Source: Dactylorhiza incarnata (lineage: Eukaryota; Streptophyta; Magnoliopsida; Asparagales; Orchidaceae). From it: a stretch of DNA of 64,000 nt. The stretch covers positions 13,658,001 through 13,722,000 of the forward strand of contig JAWHQI010000009.1 in NCBI GenBank assembly GCA_033032865.1. The letters run 5' to 3'. Positions 1-11,292 of the stretch are shown piece by piece. The notes beneath the pieces were generated by a model. The model ran no database searches and was not told the origin of the DNA. It saw nothing but the letters and a program-made list of their open reading frames with translations. Made by a program: the position numbers and the translations under genes. The stretch's first letter is position 1, and each line of letters opens with the position of its first letter.

Positions 1-330
1 CCTCTGCCGAGCTCTCCTCGCAGACCGCCGAGCTCTTCTCTAGTCGCATCTAGCCGAGCTCTCTTCTCTAGTCGCATCTAGCCGAGCTCTCTTCTCTTCT
101 CGCCGAGCTCTCTTCTAACCGAGCTCTCTTCTCCCTTAGCGATCTCCCTCTGCCGAGCTCTCATCTTGCTGGGCTCTCCTTGCAGACCGCCGAGCACCCT
201 CTTGCAGTGGGTTCCGCTAATCGCAGCACCCTCTGGCTTGCGCTCCCTTGCCGCTCCCTCTAATCGCAGACCGCCGAGCTCTCCAGCGATTTCCTACAGC
301 GATATCCCTCCCGCGGCCTGTTCCCTTCTG
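1..330 (+). repeat. CT-rich degenerate tandem array in copia A leader
   Basis: Repeated words of the type GCCGAGCTCTCTTCTC, partly joined by CTAGTCGCATCTA, recur every 25-35 bases and decay toward position 330. The array lies just upstream of the gag start at 398, so it is probably the 5' untranslated leader of copia A. The 5' LTR and primer-binding site are not seen and presumably lie outside the window. Confidence 0.6.
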
Positions 331-397
331 CAGCCTGCTCCCTCCTGCGGCCTGCTCTCTTCCCGGCACTCTTCAGTCCGCCGCTCTCTCTAATATA

Positions 398-1921
398 ATG
401 GGCTCCTCTGAGAACTCCTCGCCTTTGCCTACTGAGACCATCTCACAGCACCCTCCTAGTGAGCTCCGTGATGAGCTGCGAATTACTACTCTCTCCCTCT
501 CCGGGAAGAAAAACTTCATTCCTTGGGGTCACTCAATCCGCCGGGTCCTCCAGGCCGAGGGTCTTCTCGCTCATCTTACCGATGATCCCCCGGCTCCTAC
601 TCCTCCTGAGTGGCTCAAGACTAATGGTCGGGTCCAGACCTGGATCCTTAACTCTTTGGAGGGCGAACCATATGAAATGGTCATGTACCTGCCCACGGCC
701 AAAGAGATGTGGGACGAGCTCCACTCCTTATACTCCGGCAAGGACAGCCTTCAAAGTCTCTTCGACATTATCTCTGACCTTCAGGATTTGGACACCAGTG
801 GACCAAACATTACCTCTGTTGTCGCTCGGGTCAAGTCACTCTCCGAAGCATGGCTTCAACACCAGCCGCCCACCTCTGATTTTGCCACTCAGCGCGCGCA
901 AAGGGAGGCCGTCTGCATTGCTCTGCTAATGGCCCGTGTTCCTCCACATTTTCTAAGTATTCGGGCACAAGTCTTGGCCTCGACTCCCACTCCCTCCTTA
1001 TCAGCTGTCTGCTCCATGCTACTCAAAGTATCACAACCTTCGGAGGCTCCTGCTCCTCACTCACCGGCTCTTCTCCAAAATATCCCTGCTCCTTCATTTC
1101 CTCCTCCTTCTAGCAGAGGAGGTCGGTCGGCCTACCGTGGAAGGGGCCGTGGTGGACGAGGACGACCGAAGTGCTCGTTCTGTGGTCGTGATGGCCATTA
1201 TGAGTCCACCTGCTTTCGGAAGACTGGCAACCCTCCTCCTCCACGACCGACTGCTGCAGTCGTTGACGATAGCTCCTCGGCCTCTCGTGCCGATCTTGAG
1301 GCTCTCCGCCTACAGTTCCAGCAACTCCAAGGGATGATGACTCCACCTGCCTCGGTCGCCTCCGTCTCCAGCCCAGGTATCGTTTGTCTCTCCACTAGTC
1401 CTCGCTGGATAGTGGATTCGGGTGCCACTCATCATATCACCTTTTTTTCTACATTTCAATGTGAGTCATGTATTTTCGGCAAACAACCGCGTTCTTTCTT
1501 TCCTGCAACTTGTACTCGGAGCTCCGCTCCTTTTGATCTTATTCATTCCGATATTTGGGGTCCCTATAAAATTTGTTGTATCTATGGATTTCGTTACTTT
1601 ATTACTTTTATTGATGATTACTCCCGCACAACATGGCTATACTTACTTCGCGAGTGCTCTGAGTTACCTCGTGTGTTTAAGGCATTTATCCTTGAAACCC
1701 GCACTCAATTCTCCACTACCGTCAAAACGCTGCGCACTGATAATGCTCGCGAATACACAGGCAATGAGTTTTCAAGCTTATGCTCTGAATTCGGGATTAT
1801 TCATCAAACCTCATGTGCTTACACCCCTCAACAAAACGGTGTGGCCGAACGGAAGAACCGACATCTCCTTAATATGGCCCGCTCGATCATGATTCACATG
1901 AACGTTCCTAAGGTCTATTGA
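398..1921 (+). pseudogene. copia A gag-protease-integrase remnant
   Basis: The open frame extends upstream to 248, but the ATG at 398 is the likelier gag start because copia-type Gag similarity begins there. Gag is followed by a CX2CX4HX4C zinc knuckle (CSFCGRDGHYESTC, about residues 270-285 from the ATG at 398) that binds RNA in the particle. The protease signature WIVDSGATHHIT follows, then the frame jumps directly to the integrase CESC motif, so most of the protease and the integrase HH motif are deleted. The integrase core keeps its D (HSDIWGP), D (RTDNAREY) and E (NGVAERKN). A stop at 1,919-1,921 ends the frame before the integrase C-terminus. Confidence 0.85.
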
Positions 1922-2062
1922 AACTTTGCGATATCTACCGCATGCTTCATTATAAACCGCCTTCCCTCCTCCGTACTCAACAATGCCAGTCCGTTCAGTC
2001 TACTCTTTCCCTCTACTCCGGCCTTCCCTCTCACACCTCGAATCTTCGGTTGTACGTGTTAC

Positions 2063-3108
2063 GTGCACTCCATGGGACCATCTACGGACAAACTAGATCC
2101 CAGAGCGACTAAGCAAATGTTTGTTGGCTACTCCCATACACATAAAGGCTACGTCTGTTATTCTCCTCTCACTCGGAAAATTTCGGTGTCCGCTGACGTA
2201 ACCTTCCGCGAAGACCTGCTATTTTTTCCAGCTCCAGCACCATCTTCTCCATCACCTTCTCTCCCACAACCCATCATGCGACCCATCGTCCCGGCTAACA
2301 CAAATCCTCCACCACCTCTGCCACAACCACTCCCTACTCCGCCTCCCTATCGGCCGCCTCTTATCCAGGTCTACTCCCGACGCTCTTCCCGCCCCGTTGC
2401 CCCTGCGCGGTCGTCCTCGTCCTCTGGTGCTCCAAGTCCTGCTGATCCGGAAACAGAGTCCACCGCTCATCCAATGGCGAGCTACGTATCCCTGCATCGT
2501 CTCTCCTCTCCCCTTAAAACTCTTGCTACTTCTTTGTCTACTGTGGCTATTCCTCACTCGGTGCAGGAGGCTCTCCAACACCCTGGCTGGCGCGCTGCCA
2601 TGGAAGAGGAAATGACAGCTCTTTGGGCAAACAAAACCTGGACTCTGGTACCCCGCCCTCTGGGTCATAAAACAGTTGGCTGTAAATGGGTCTTCGTTAT
2701 CAAACATGCTCCCAATGGCACTATTGATCGGCTGAAAGCTCGCTTGGTCGCTCGTGGATATACTCAACAACATGGCAATGGCATCAGTAGTATCAGAACT
2801 AACGTGGCTTGAAAGCCTTCTCACGGATCTTGGTATGAAGCTTCCCTCACCTGCTCTCCTTCTCTGTGACAGCCAAGCTGCAATACACATAGCCAAGAAT
2901 CCCGTCTTTCACGAAAGAACAAAACATATTGAGGTAGACTGCCACTTCATTCGAGAGAAAGTCCAGATGAAGAAGATTGAATTGAAGCATGTTCCGGGTA
3001 CTGAACAGGTTGCGGATGTCCTCACAAAGGCACTGTCCAGTACTCTCTATCATCAGTGCTTATCCAAGCTTGGCGCCTACGATTTGTACGCTCCAGCTTG
3101 CGGGGGAG
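2063..3108 (+). pseudogene. copia A integrase C-terminus, RT start and RNase H end
   Basis: The first part contains the integrase/RT linker motif FVGYSHTHKGYVCYSP, a proline-rich linker, and the RT N-terminus ([23 protein letters not shown]). Near 2,780 the sequence jumps to the RNase H C-terminal half in another frame ([37 protein letters not shown]). The RT palm with YVDD and the first half of RNase H are absent, so no polymerase could be made. The reading ends against the polypurine tract and LTR at 3,109. Confidence 0.85.
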
Positions 3109-3301
3109 TGTTAGAAAAGCCATATCAAAGGCCCATAGTTAGGCCCTTTTTTGTATTTATGAGTGTATTTATTTTTCTCTCTCTTCTTTAGTCCCACATT
3201 GTGTATAGGGTTTTCTCTCCTCTCTTCTCTCCTATAAATATGTGTTCCCTCCTTGTATTTTACAACACAAGATATATATACAAGCATCAGTTTTTCCTAC
3301 A
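3109..3301 (+). repeat. 3' LTR of copia A
   Basis: Begins TGTTAGAAAAGCC right after the polypurine tract CGGGGGAG and ends TTTTTCCTACA (TG...CA). A TATA-like CCTATAAATATG lies about 65 bases before the end. Length is about 193 bp. The partner LTR is not in the window, so age cannot be judged. Confidence 0.75.
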
Positions 3302-3529
3302 TAGCGGTTGTGCGCAGGCCCTTCCGTGAGCAATGTGCTGCGGAAATATTACTTGATCTTCGCACAAGTAATAGTAATGTCGCAACCGCACACTGTGCAT
3401 TGGAGGACCCCATGCACGGAAACTAATCTGTTCAAAAGAAAGAAAGAACAATTAAAAAAGGTCAAAATTTTCATAAAAGCACTTTTAAGAATCAACTAAG
3501 GCCTGCAGATATCCACAAGCTAAGAGTAG

Positions 3530-4960
3530 TGATGCGGACCATTGGAGGACGAGTTTTGGGCCCATTCGGACTGATTTGGCGACTTACCATATATGGTGTG
3601 CTCGGATCGACGATCCGACTCCATGGATGCGTCCGGATTCGTGTTGCGAGTCAATTTCATATATAGCTTTGTATTTTTCGGTTATTATTTCATATAGTTT
3701 TGGCCCCGAAACCAACGGCCAATCATAGCCATTGATTCCGGGTGCCCTAATTTTATTTCTTATAAATAGGATATATAGGGCTGCTATTTTTATTATAGCT
3801 GAATGAGTGGAGAGTTTCTTCCTTCATTTCGGTGATCCCCTCCACGGTGCCGACTCCGTGGAGCCCCCTTGGTGACGATTCCTTGGGTAAGTTTGTGTCC
3901 TATTAATTTCTTCTTCCATTATTCCCCTGTTTCCCCGCTGTCCAGCAACACCGCTGCCTTGAAATTTTCTTTCCAAGATCAGCCGTTCCACTATATTCCT
4001 CAACCAGACCAGCCACTTCACTGTTGATGACTGTTAATGAAATTAACTATTCATTTCCTATGGTTCTAAAGCATTTTCCCCTTCCCTGAACAGCTGCCAG
4101 CACCTCTTGCAGCCCCCTTCAGCCGCCCCTCCTTCTCCCTGCTGTCCTATCGCCAGCCCTCCCTCTTCCTGCTGCCCGCCCCAGCCCTCCCCTTCCCTCC
4201 CTGTGCTGTCCAAGACCCGCCACCAGCCCCTCCTCCCTGCTGTCCTGCTGTCCTGCCGCCAGCCCAACAGCCGCCCCCTTCAGCAGGCCACCACCCCTCT
4301 TTCATCACCCCGTCCGGCTGCCCTAGTCCCTTCCTCATGTGCATCCACCTCCCAAACAGCCCGCCCTTCCAGATCTGCCCAGATCTGCCCAGATCCAGCC
4401 CTGTGCCACCCCGGTCCAGCACCCCAACCCCTCCAGGTTTGCTGCCAGCATTCCCCCATCCGTGGAACCACCTCCCAACAGCCGGCCATCACTAAAACTG
4501 TCCAGATATGGGCATTCCGGCCCAGATCCAGCCACTTCCCTCTCCGATCCAGCACTCCTAATCCCCAATCAGCCTTCCCTTACCCGATCCGGTCCACCCA
4601 CCACCGGAACCCTTCTTTTAGCCCTCCAATATTCAGATTTATTTTAGTTACAGCAGCCCTAATATTTTGTGTTGTGTTTCGTATTGGAATTGGGTTGTAA
4701 AACATTGTTATCGTCTGGATTATTACATGTTTGTGTGGATGTTCAGTTTATTATGATTATTTGTGCTTAGATTAATCTCTAACTGCAGGAAGGACAAATT
4801 CGCCGCGCGCTCTTGCTTTGGCCCTCCATGTGGAGGAAAACCAAAGCTTGTTCGCTTAATAAATTATTTTACCTTGCTGCGAATAATTTTGCGTGGGATG
4901 TTAATGTTTATTATTTAATTTGTGACTAATCCGTCGGGCTTTGCATAGCATGTAGGGTTA
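3530..4960 (+). mobile_element. Solo LTR-like module with promoter and splice signals (copy 1)
   Basis: Starts TGATGCGGACC. Homology to the reverse complement of 22,082-21,400 is clear in four blocks: ATGCGTCCGGAT near 3,625; CCAATCATAG and GCCCTAAT near 3,720-3,750; a TATA box (CTTATAAATAG, 3,759-3,769) with a TCCGTGGA block and GTAAGT donor at 3,887; and after an AACTGCAG acceptor at 4,788, TTCGCCGCGC with CTTTGGCCCTCC. The about 0.9-kb segment between donor and acceptor is C-rich and not conserved, like an intron. The minus-strand copy lies next to a gypsy gag, so I infer a gypsy LTR or leader. The 3' boundary is uncertain. Confidence 0.5.
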
Positions 4961-5576
4961 GGTCGTCGATTCTCTTGCCGCCTATAGATTCGTCCTGCGT
5001 CAAGTAGCTATCTTGTTAAAATAATTGGATATATAAGATAGGTGCAGTATGAAAATTGTTTTGTTGTTAAACAGACAAGTCATGATCAAATTAGGGTCTT
5101 AGGGCTGAAGCAGTGACGCAAGACGAATTTACAGGTGACGGACGCGCAATTACCTAAACCTAAATGCAATGCAAGCAAGCAAGCGACGAATGCAATGGAC
5201 ATATGACCAACCGTAGAATGAGGTAAAAGCATGCACGCAATGCAATGAATAAAATACCCGCTAACCACAATCCTAATGCAAAAATGCAATGAGCCAGTCA
5301 CACAAGATTGCTTCCGACAGATAAATTAATTAAATAGGGAAGTTTAAAATTTCAAGCAATGGTCGTAGACTCGCAGTTGATCATAAATAGTTCAAGTTAA
5401 GCAAGCAGATAATAATGGCACAAAACTGAGATTGCACTGGAACTAAATACAGCGTGAATACGTGTTACACGTCTACCGAAAGAGAAACAATCACATTAAA
5501 TTGAGCAAAATATTACTTGAAATAGCATGATATATCTGTGCAACTGTAAAATAAAAAAAAGTAAATGTGGATCTCA
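4961..5576. other. Unassigned AT-rich sequence
   Basis: No coding frame with recognisable similarity. The word AATGCAATG recurs several times between 5,160 and 5,290. It may include the decayed end of the preceding LTR-like module. Confidence 0.3.
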
Positions 5577-5892
5577 TCAAATAGAGGAGTTGTCAGTGTA
5601 GGGGTGGAAATCCAGCAGCCTACAACATGGCGGAAGCAACCTGGCGAAGTAGGGTGCCTGTCCGGAGGTTAATGGGGAGAGGATGTGGCTGTTTTGTAGA
5701 GTAAATGGGGGTGGAGGGAAGGTCGGGTGTAGATTTTGGAAGGAGGGCCGGCTGCTGGAAGCTTTAAGAGGATCAACCACTGGGAGATGGGAGAGGATCG
5801 ACTGCTGGGTGCTCCCAAGGGGTGTTGGGACCTTGCGGCAGCAGGGAAGGTGGTTGGATGGAGGTAACAGTGTCAGGAAGGGGACTAGGAGA

Positions 5893-6085
5893 CAACGGTT
5901 TGCAGTGGGGAAGGGCTGGGAGGCGGCGGTTTGCAACGGGGATGGGCTGAGAGGCGGCGGTTTGCAGCAGGGATGGGTTGGGATGGGCTGGGGTTTGCAG
6001 CGGGGATGGGATGGGAGGCGCTTGCTTGCAGCAGAGAGGAGTTGGAAGGAAGCGGTTTGCAGCGAAGAGGGGCTGGGAGGTCGCA
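5893..6085. repeat. G-rich minisatellite, unit about 31 bp
   Basis: At least five imperfect units of the type GGTTTGCAGCGGGGATGGGC plus about 11 further bases follow each other. The first two are 31 bp and later ones 31-40 bp. On the minus strand they create a proline-rich frame (5,577-6,086) that looks like a repeat artefact rather than a gene. The array lies just inside the Cassandra-like repeat. Confidence 0.7.
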
Positions 6086-6199
6086 AGGAGATGCAATGGC
6101 AGGGTCTTGCCGCCCCAGAACTGCCGGCACCGACGGCCCAAGCCCATCATGGGAACGGCCTGACCAAGCCCACACCGAGGTCACTGGCCCCGTCCTAGG

Positions 6200-6502
6200 A
6201 CTTGGCACCATCGGTTAAGCCTCACCCCGAAGGGTTAACCACAAGCCTGCAGGTCGTGCACCCCAACCCCTCTCTGGCCCACCACAGGGCCCAGCGGGTT
6301 GTTGGAGACATACAGTCTCCCTTCGGTGAGAAGTGAGCCGGTTAAGCGGCGGCACGTGGACTTCCCAGGAGGTCACCCATCCCGTGACTACTCCAGCCCG
6401 AGCACGCTTAACTACGGAGTTCTTTCACTTCTCATCACCAATTGAGCTGATGCAAGGAGAGGGGGGCCTGGCAGGAGGCGGTGGGAGCCGCTCGACGTCA
6501 CA
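6200..6502 (-). mobile_element. Cassandra-like TRIM terminal repeat carrying a 5S rRNA segment
   Basis: On the minus strand the repeat starts TGTGACGTCGAGC at 6,502, passes through GCTCAATTGGTGATGAG, then a 5S rRNA-derived block, then AACAACCCGCTGGGCCCTG and GAGGGGTTGGGGTG. Cassandra is an established plant TRIM family whose LTRs carry a 5S rRNA-derived Pol III promoter, and the 5S block here is in the expected sense. I do not see a primer-binding site or a second copy nearby, so this may be a solo or truncated LTR; the inner boundary near 6,200 is approximate. It has no protein-coding capacity, as expected for a TRIM. Confidence 0.7.
6353..6424 (-). pseudogene. 5S rRNA-derived segment within Cassandra-like repeat
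   Basis: Reading the minus strand, GAACTCCGTAGTTAAGCGTG, a GGATGGGTGACCTCC stretch and TGGGAAGTCC match the 3' two thirds of plant 5S rRNA, including the internal Pol III A-box/intermediate/C-box region. The 5' third of 5S rRNA is missing and several bases differ, so this is not a functional 5S gene; it is the promoter-bearing relic typical of Cassandra. Confidence 0.85.
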
Positions 6503-6809
6503 CCGAGCGGGAGAGAGGCGTCGCACCTCTACAACCAAAGTTCTCCTTTTCTGAAAAAAAAAACCTCGATGCCCTGAATGGACTGACTGTTAGCATAATA
6601 TTGAGGGGGTCAGCGTAAATACATCTAACGGACACGATCGTCCGACAAATATTTAACCTAACTCTCAAAATAAAAGAAAAATACATAAAAACATGAAATA
6701 TAGAGCCGGTCGCGAGCGCGGTCTCCGGTCGTCTATCTGACGATACAAAAATATCGATTTCATCATCATCTTCAATATTGCGCAAACGATCTCCATCAAG
6801 CAAACTATT
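6503..6809. other. Unassigned sequence
   Basis: Contains an A-run near 6,550 and short AT-rich stretches; no recognisable gene. It may include the upstream part of the copia B LTR, whose start I cannot place. Confidence 0.3.
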
Positions 6810-8330
6810 AAAGTCTGTGTATAAAGCTTATTATTAGGGCATATTCTATTTTCCTTCTTCTCTTTAGTCTCACACCTTCTATGAGACTTTATTGTAAGCC
6901 CCTCCATAGTATATATAGCGGGGAGTTGTAATATGTTAAATGATGAATATATATACTAAGAAAAACATTCTTTTTCGCCTTGACAGGGTATCAAAGCCTG
7001 CAGATGTCATCGTCGTCGACTGAACAACACTCGTCTCATCAAACACTCACACACCTAGCCCAATCTTGTCGAGCACTTACAGGCCTCGCTCAGTCCTCAC
7101 CTAGCAACTTCGGTCTAGACCAGGAGCCAACACATGACTTGTCTTGTCCAGCAGATCTTGCAGGACTCTTCTTGCCTAGACCACAATAAGCTCTAGCCAC
7201 ACCAGCAGCTCTTGCTAGTCTAGCCCACAACAAACTCTCGTAGAGACTGGCACTCGTCGTAACAACACTCATGTCAACAGGTCCCGTTAGTCCAGCTTCC
7301 AGATCAATGCTCGAGCCCACCTCTACTGTCACCATGCCTTCATCCAGCGCCCACCATTCAAATGGAAATCTCAGCATCTCCACCAAGTTTAGTGGGCTGA
7401 ACTATGCATATTAGAGTTTTTCCTTCTCATTCTTAGTGCATTCTCAATGCAAGTGGCACCACCTTACGGACCCGCCACCCAACACTACGTCTCCCACCTA
7501 TAATGATTGGGACACAAGTGACGCTTGGTTTACATGTGATTAGCAAATAACTTGTAGCTTGTCAGATACTTGTCTGTTGATCGTCCGACATGATGAAACA
7601 GTAAAGGTCGCTTGGGATCATTTGCCAGTTCTTTAGTCCAAAGGGGCCAAGACATCTAGGATTTATACATTGTACTCGGGCCTACTTGTCCGTCCCACTC
7701 TCTCCCATGAGACTGCATATAAGGAAGTACAATCATTAGGGTGTTGAATTCTTTCAACATCGCCCTTTTCTGTTAATATTCTCACTCAGCAAAAGCACTT
7801 TAAGGAACTTCTCATAATTTGCTATCTCCAATGACTATCGGATTCTTATGAGATGATCTACCAACAAATTATGGGCGAGTCTACTATTTTGACATTAGAT
7901 GCTACCGGCACTTGTGTTTTCACAGTGACTCATCCTTCGAGCCAAACGGCCTGCATCAATGCTCCTTCTCGGGAGAGTTTTGCTCATGCTGGGTGAGGGG
8001 GAGGTTGTGGTCGAATGGGCACACAGGAGGGAGTAGAGATTGTCGCCTTATCTGCTCTCATTGTGGAAATATTGGTCATTTTGTTGATCGGTGCTTCATA
8101 AAACATCGTCACCTCCGCTCTCGGGCTCATGTTTGGACTGTTGTTTCTGATCAATACAAGCCCCCTCCACCTCAATATATGAAGTTGGATGATGGTTCTT
8201 TGATGTTGATATTGAAGCCCTTATTGTTGCATCAAGGAGAGTTGCTTCAGCACCTTCCAGCTCAGGTAGCATGTCTTGTATCCAAGAGTAAGTGACTTAT
8301 TGACTCAAGTGTTATTAATCATGTAATGGC
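6810..8330 (+). mobile_element. Ty1/copia retrotransposon B, 5' part only
   Basis: An LTR-like stretch with TATA-type sequence (TAGTATATATAGCGG near 6,910) ends in TTGACA at 6,985. It is followed directly by GGTATCAAAGCC, the primer-binding site complementary to the tRNA-Met 3' end, and by an ATG at 7,004. Gag-like sequence, a zinc knuckle and the first residues of the protease follow, then similarity stops near 8,330. Integrase, RT, RNase H and the 3' LTR are absent. Confidence 0.75.
7004..8330 (+). pseudogene. copia B gag and protease start, broken
   Basis: After the ATG at 7,004 the frame is broken many times, but copia Gag features persist. A CX2CX4HX4C zinc knuckle (CSHCGNIGHFVDRC) is encoded at 8,053-8,094. 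Near 8,293-8,330 the reading LIDSSVINHVM resembles the copia protease start (LIDSGATNHM), with a stop just before it where Trp is usual and with the catalytic glycine changed. The gene is dead and truncated. Confidence 0.7.
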
Positions 8331-8671
8331 GCGCTAGACCGCCACAATTTAAATATTTTTCATTTATTATCAGTGGCAAAGATTTTTTTGCGTTGCAAGC
8401 AATCACAACAGAAAACCTGTAAATTAAAAAATATGCAAAATACAAAAACCATCCAATATGTAGAGCGACCAGCAACAAATCACATATATATATATATGAT
8501 TGTATAATATACATAATGAAAATTTTACATCATCCAACAACAGACGTACAGATCCCAAAATACTCATACAACTCGACATGACCCAACTATGTCTTGTGAC
8601 ACCAAAATCACCAAACAAAAACATTGACTCCAATATCCTGTTCCAAAAGACTCATCTCATATCTAACTCAT
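8331..8671. other. AT-rich sequence, probable 3' region of the host pseudogene
   Basis: No coding similarity. It lies immediately downstream, on the minus strand, of the terminal exon at 8,672-8,851, so part may be its 3' untranslated region. A short TA dinucleotide run is present near 8,487. Confidence 0.3.
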
Positions 8672-8851
8672 CTACCCTAGAAGCAACATAATATCCCCGT
8701 GCTTGCAGTTCTTGTCCCTACAAGATTCCTTATGTTGGTCAATGACTTCTGGTACAACCGTAATGACATTAACCCACAATTTATACTTCTCTTCTATTAA
8801 CATATTCTTTCTTTCCTCCGACGGTATGCTAGAAACCTCTCCCTCCTTTAT
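8672..8851 (-). pseudogene. Putative terminal exon of decayed host gene
   Basis: A 59-codon frame plus TAG stop opens directly after a textbook splice acceptor (TTATTATTTTAG). Only phase 0 is open; both other phases have stops within the first eight codons. Its composition is that of a soluble protein end (for example EERKNMLIEEKYKLWVNV and EVIDQHKESC). I do not recognise the family. It lies in line with minus-strand exons at 13,967, 15,401, 15,849 and 22,197, from which it is separated by transposons, so I infer it is the last exon of the same gene. This exon alone has no internal stop. Confidence 0.5.
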
Positions 8852-9619
8852 CTAAAATAATAAGGTTTAAAACTTGTCAGTCAATTACTAATAAAGCATA
8901 GTTAGCATTGGTGTATGCCTTAAGTAATAGCTCCATGTTTAGTTTGAACAAAATATCTTCTCCAAAAATTCATCTAAGATACTACAACACTCGGTTGACG
9001 GCTTGTAAATGAGATTCCTTCGGATAGTATATATTGCTAATCATTCTGTTAATATAAGTATGTGTTTGGTTGGGCTTATGGCCTGCGGTGCAGCTCAGGC
9101 AAAACGGCGCTTTGCGTATAAGCAGAGTTTGGTTGGGCTTTTGGCAAGACCTGCGTTTCTTAATAGCCACAGTTTTGACCTATATCCCAACCGCAGCTTT
9201 TATCTCCAGTTCCGCCGCAACTCGCCTTCCCGATCTCCCTTGCTACGCAACGTTCCTCCTCCCCATACCCTAGCCCGACATCGACGGTGATTTTCTCCTC
9301 TCCTCCGCCATCGACGCCGACGGTGATCTTCTTCGACTCCGCCAATCTTGTTGACTCCTCCGCCGATTTCCCAGGCGATCTTCTCCTCTCCTCCGACGGC
9401 GACGTCGATCTTCTTCGAAATCGAAGGCGACGCACCTGGATCAAATTTCTGGGCGATTTCCACTCCTGTTTCTCCCTCTACTCCGACGTTAACTTACGGT
9501 AATCCCTATTTTTTTTCCAGGCTTGATGTTTGCATGTGTGTGGGTTATGGATTGAAGTGTATGTGCAGTTGAAGTGTATGTGCAGTTGAAGTGTATATGT
9601 GTTTATTTATGGCCGGTTT

Positions 9620-10165
9620 TGATGAGTGTGTGTGTGTGTGTGTGTGTTTTTGTGTGTGTAGTTGTGTGTGTATTAGATGATTGTTATGTGTTTAACCATG
9701 TTTGATGATTGTTATGTGTTTATATTTTGTGTTTGTGTTTATGATGATTGTTATGTGTTTAACCATGTTTGAGTGTATGTGTTTATTGTAGTTGTGTGTA
9801 TGTTTGTGTGTATGTGTGCATGTGATTGTTATGTGTGTGTGTGTGTGTTTAACCATGTTTGTGATTGAAGTGTATATGTTTATTGTAGCTGTGTGTGTGT
9901 GTTTGTGTATATGTGTGTATGTGTGTGTGTGTGTGTGTTTATTGTAGTTGTGTGTGTGTGTATATGTGTGTGTGTATATGTGTGTATGTGTGTGTGTGTG
10001 TTTATGTGTGTTGTGTGTGTATGTGTGTTGTGTGGTGTGTGTTTGTGTGTGTATGTGTGGTGTGTGGTGTGTGGTGTGTGGTGTGTGGTGTATGTTTGTG
10101 TTTGTGTGTATGTATATTTGTTGTGTGTATATTTATTGTGTTGTAGTTGTTGTGTTTGTTTGTAT
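9620..10165 (+). repeat. TG-rich microsatellite in Harbinger leader intron
   Basis: Hundreds of bases of (TG)n with interspersed TATG, TTTG and TGTGG variants. All cysteine/valine-rich frames here are artefacts of the repeat. It lies between the apparent leader-exon donor and the start of the Myb/SANT-like gene, so it would be spliced out of the transposon transcript. Confidence 0.95.
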
Positions 10166-10195
10166 ATTTGTTTATCTTGTTTAAATTTCTAAGGA

Positions 10196-11140
10196 TGGGC
10201 AAAACAAAAGATGGTGGGGTGACCGCTATGTGGGACAATAATGATGTGATGCTCTTCTGTGATATCTGCATAAAAGAGATAGAGCTTGGGAATCGACCAA
10301 CCGCGCATTTTAATAAAGAGGGGTGGACAAATGTTATGAAAAAATTTGAAGCGCAGAGCGGAAAAAAATATGATAAAGTCCAACTTAAGAATAAATGGGA
10401 TCATTTGAAGAAAGAGTGAAAATTATGGACAGAGTTGGAATGTGGTGAGACCGATTTGGGTTGGAATCCATCAAGAAAGACTATAGACGCCTCAGACGTG
10501 TGGTGGGACGAAAGATTGAAGGTATTTATTAATTAAAATAATTGGCAAAAAAATTTATTAATTTAAATTTTTCAATGTCTAATTTTAAAACGTTTTATTT
10601 TTTAGGTTGTCCCGATGGTGAAGAAATTCAGGTATGCAGGAATCCCCCCAAAGTTAGAGTATAAACTGAACATGATGTTCAGTTCTGTTGTCGCTACAGG
10701 ACATCATGTTTGCACCCCTCACTTCAGGAATCTTGCTACGGAGTCTATCGATGAAAGAGCAATGTCAGAGGATGAACATGATGACATTGAGGTTTAGCGG
10801 AGTTCCTCATCCATCTGAGACCACAAATATATTAGAAACAAGCAAAAAAAGGAAGAAAGGAAAGAAGAAAGCTTCAAGCTCGTTATTAGAAGATTTGGCC
10901 GAGTCCTCGAAGATCAAAAGTCGATGCATCCAGGAGCCACCCAAGAGTTCATCTTGTTCTTTTACTATTGGACAGACACTAGAAAAATTAGGCATGTACT
11001 CAGAAGTGCAGTCTGATGAAGATTTCTATGATTTTGCCATCACGTATTTGATGGAAACAAAACATAGAAAGACATTCATGTGCCTTCCGGAAGGCATTAA
11101 CATAAAGTGGTTGAAGAACCGCTATACTCGTGGGGCGTAG
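10196..11140 (+). pseudogene. PIF/Harbinger ORF1: Myb/SANT-like DNA-binding protein
   Basis: Exon 1 (10,196 to about 10,524) encodes a Myb/SANT-like domain with the tryptophan pattern GWTNVMKKFE, LKNKWDHLKK and LGWNPSRKTI. A TGA at 10,417-10,419 interrupts it. An intron of about 80 bases ends at TTTTTTAG near 10,605. Exon 2 continues with KKFRYAGIPP, then a frameshift between 10,688 and 10,797, then a basic stretch (KKRKKGKKKASSS) and the conserved end LKNRYTRG. In active PIF/Harbinger elements this protein partners the transposase in the nucleus and recognises the terminal repeats. Two lesions make this copy non-functional. Confidence 0.85.
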
Positions 11141-11292
11141 TAGGAGACATCATTTTTACTTGCATTACGAGATTTTATGAACTGTGGAAGTTTTATTTTG
11201 TTGTTAGATTTTATGAACTATGGAGCCATCACATATTTATGATGCGGACACATTATGAGATTTTTACTTGCATTATGTTGTTGCACACCGCC

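Larger units (their letters stand above)
1..3301 (+). mobile_element. Ty1/copia retrotransposon A, internally deleted, 5' LTR outside window
   Basis: Order on the plus strand is leader, gag, zinc knuckle, protease, integrase, RT start, RNase H, purine tract and 3' LTR, which is the Ty1/copia order (integrase before RT). At least two internal deletions are visible: between the protease active site and the integrase zinc-finger region near 1,450, and between the RT N-terminus and RNase H near 2,780, where the YVDD part of RT is missing. Stops and frame changes near 1,921 and 2,812 further break pol. The element cannot be autonomous. Confidence 0.9.

Noticed and set aside
4107..4700. Proline-rich open frame of 197 codons, plus strand
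   Set aside because: C-rich low-complexity sequence; frames open on both strands; lies in the intron-like middle of the LTR module.
5577..6150. Proline-rich minus-strand frames resembling an extensin
   Set aside because: Created by the 31-bp G-rich minisatellite; no signal peptide or conserved motif.
6353..6424. Functional 5S rRNA gene
   Set aside because: The 5' third is missing and the block is embedded in a Cassandra-type repeat.
9893..10192. Cys/Val-rich frames
   Set aside because: Direct translation of TG repeats, hence meaningless.
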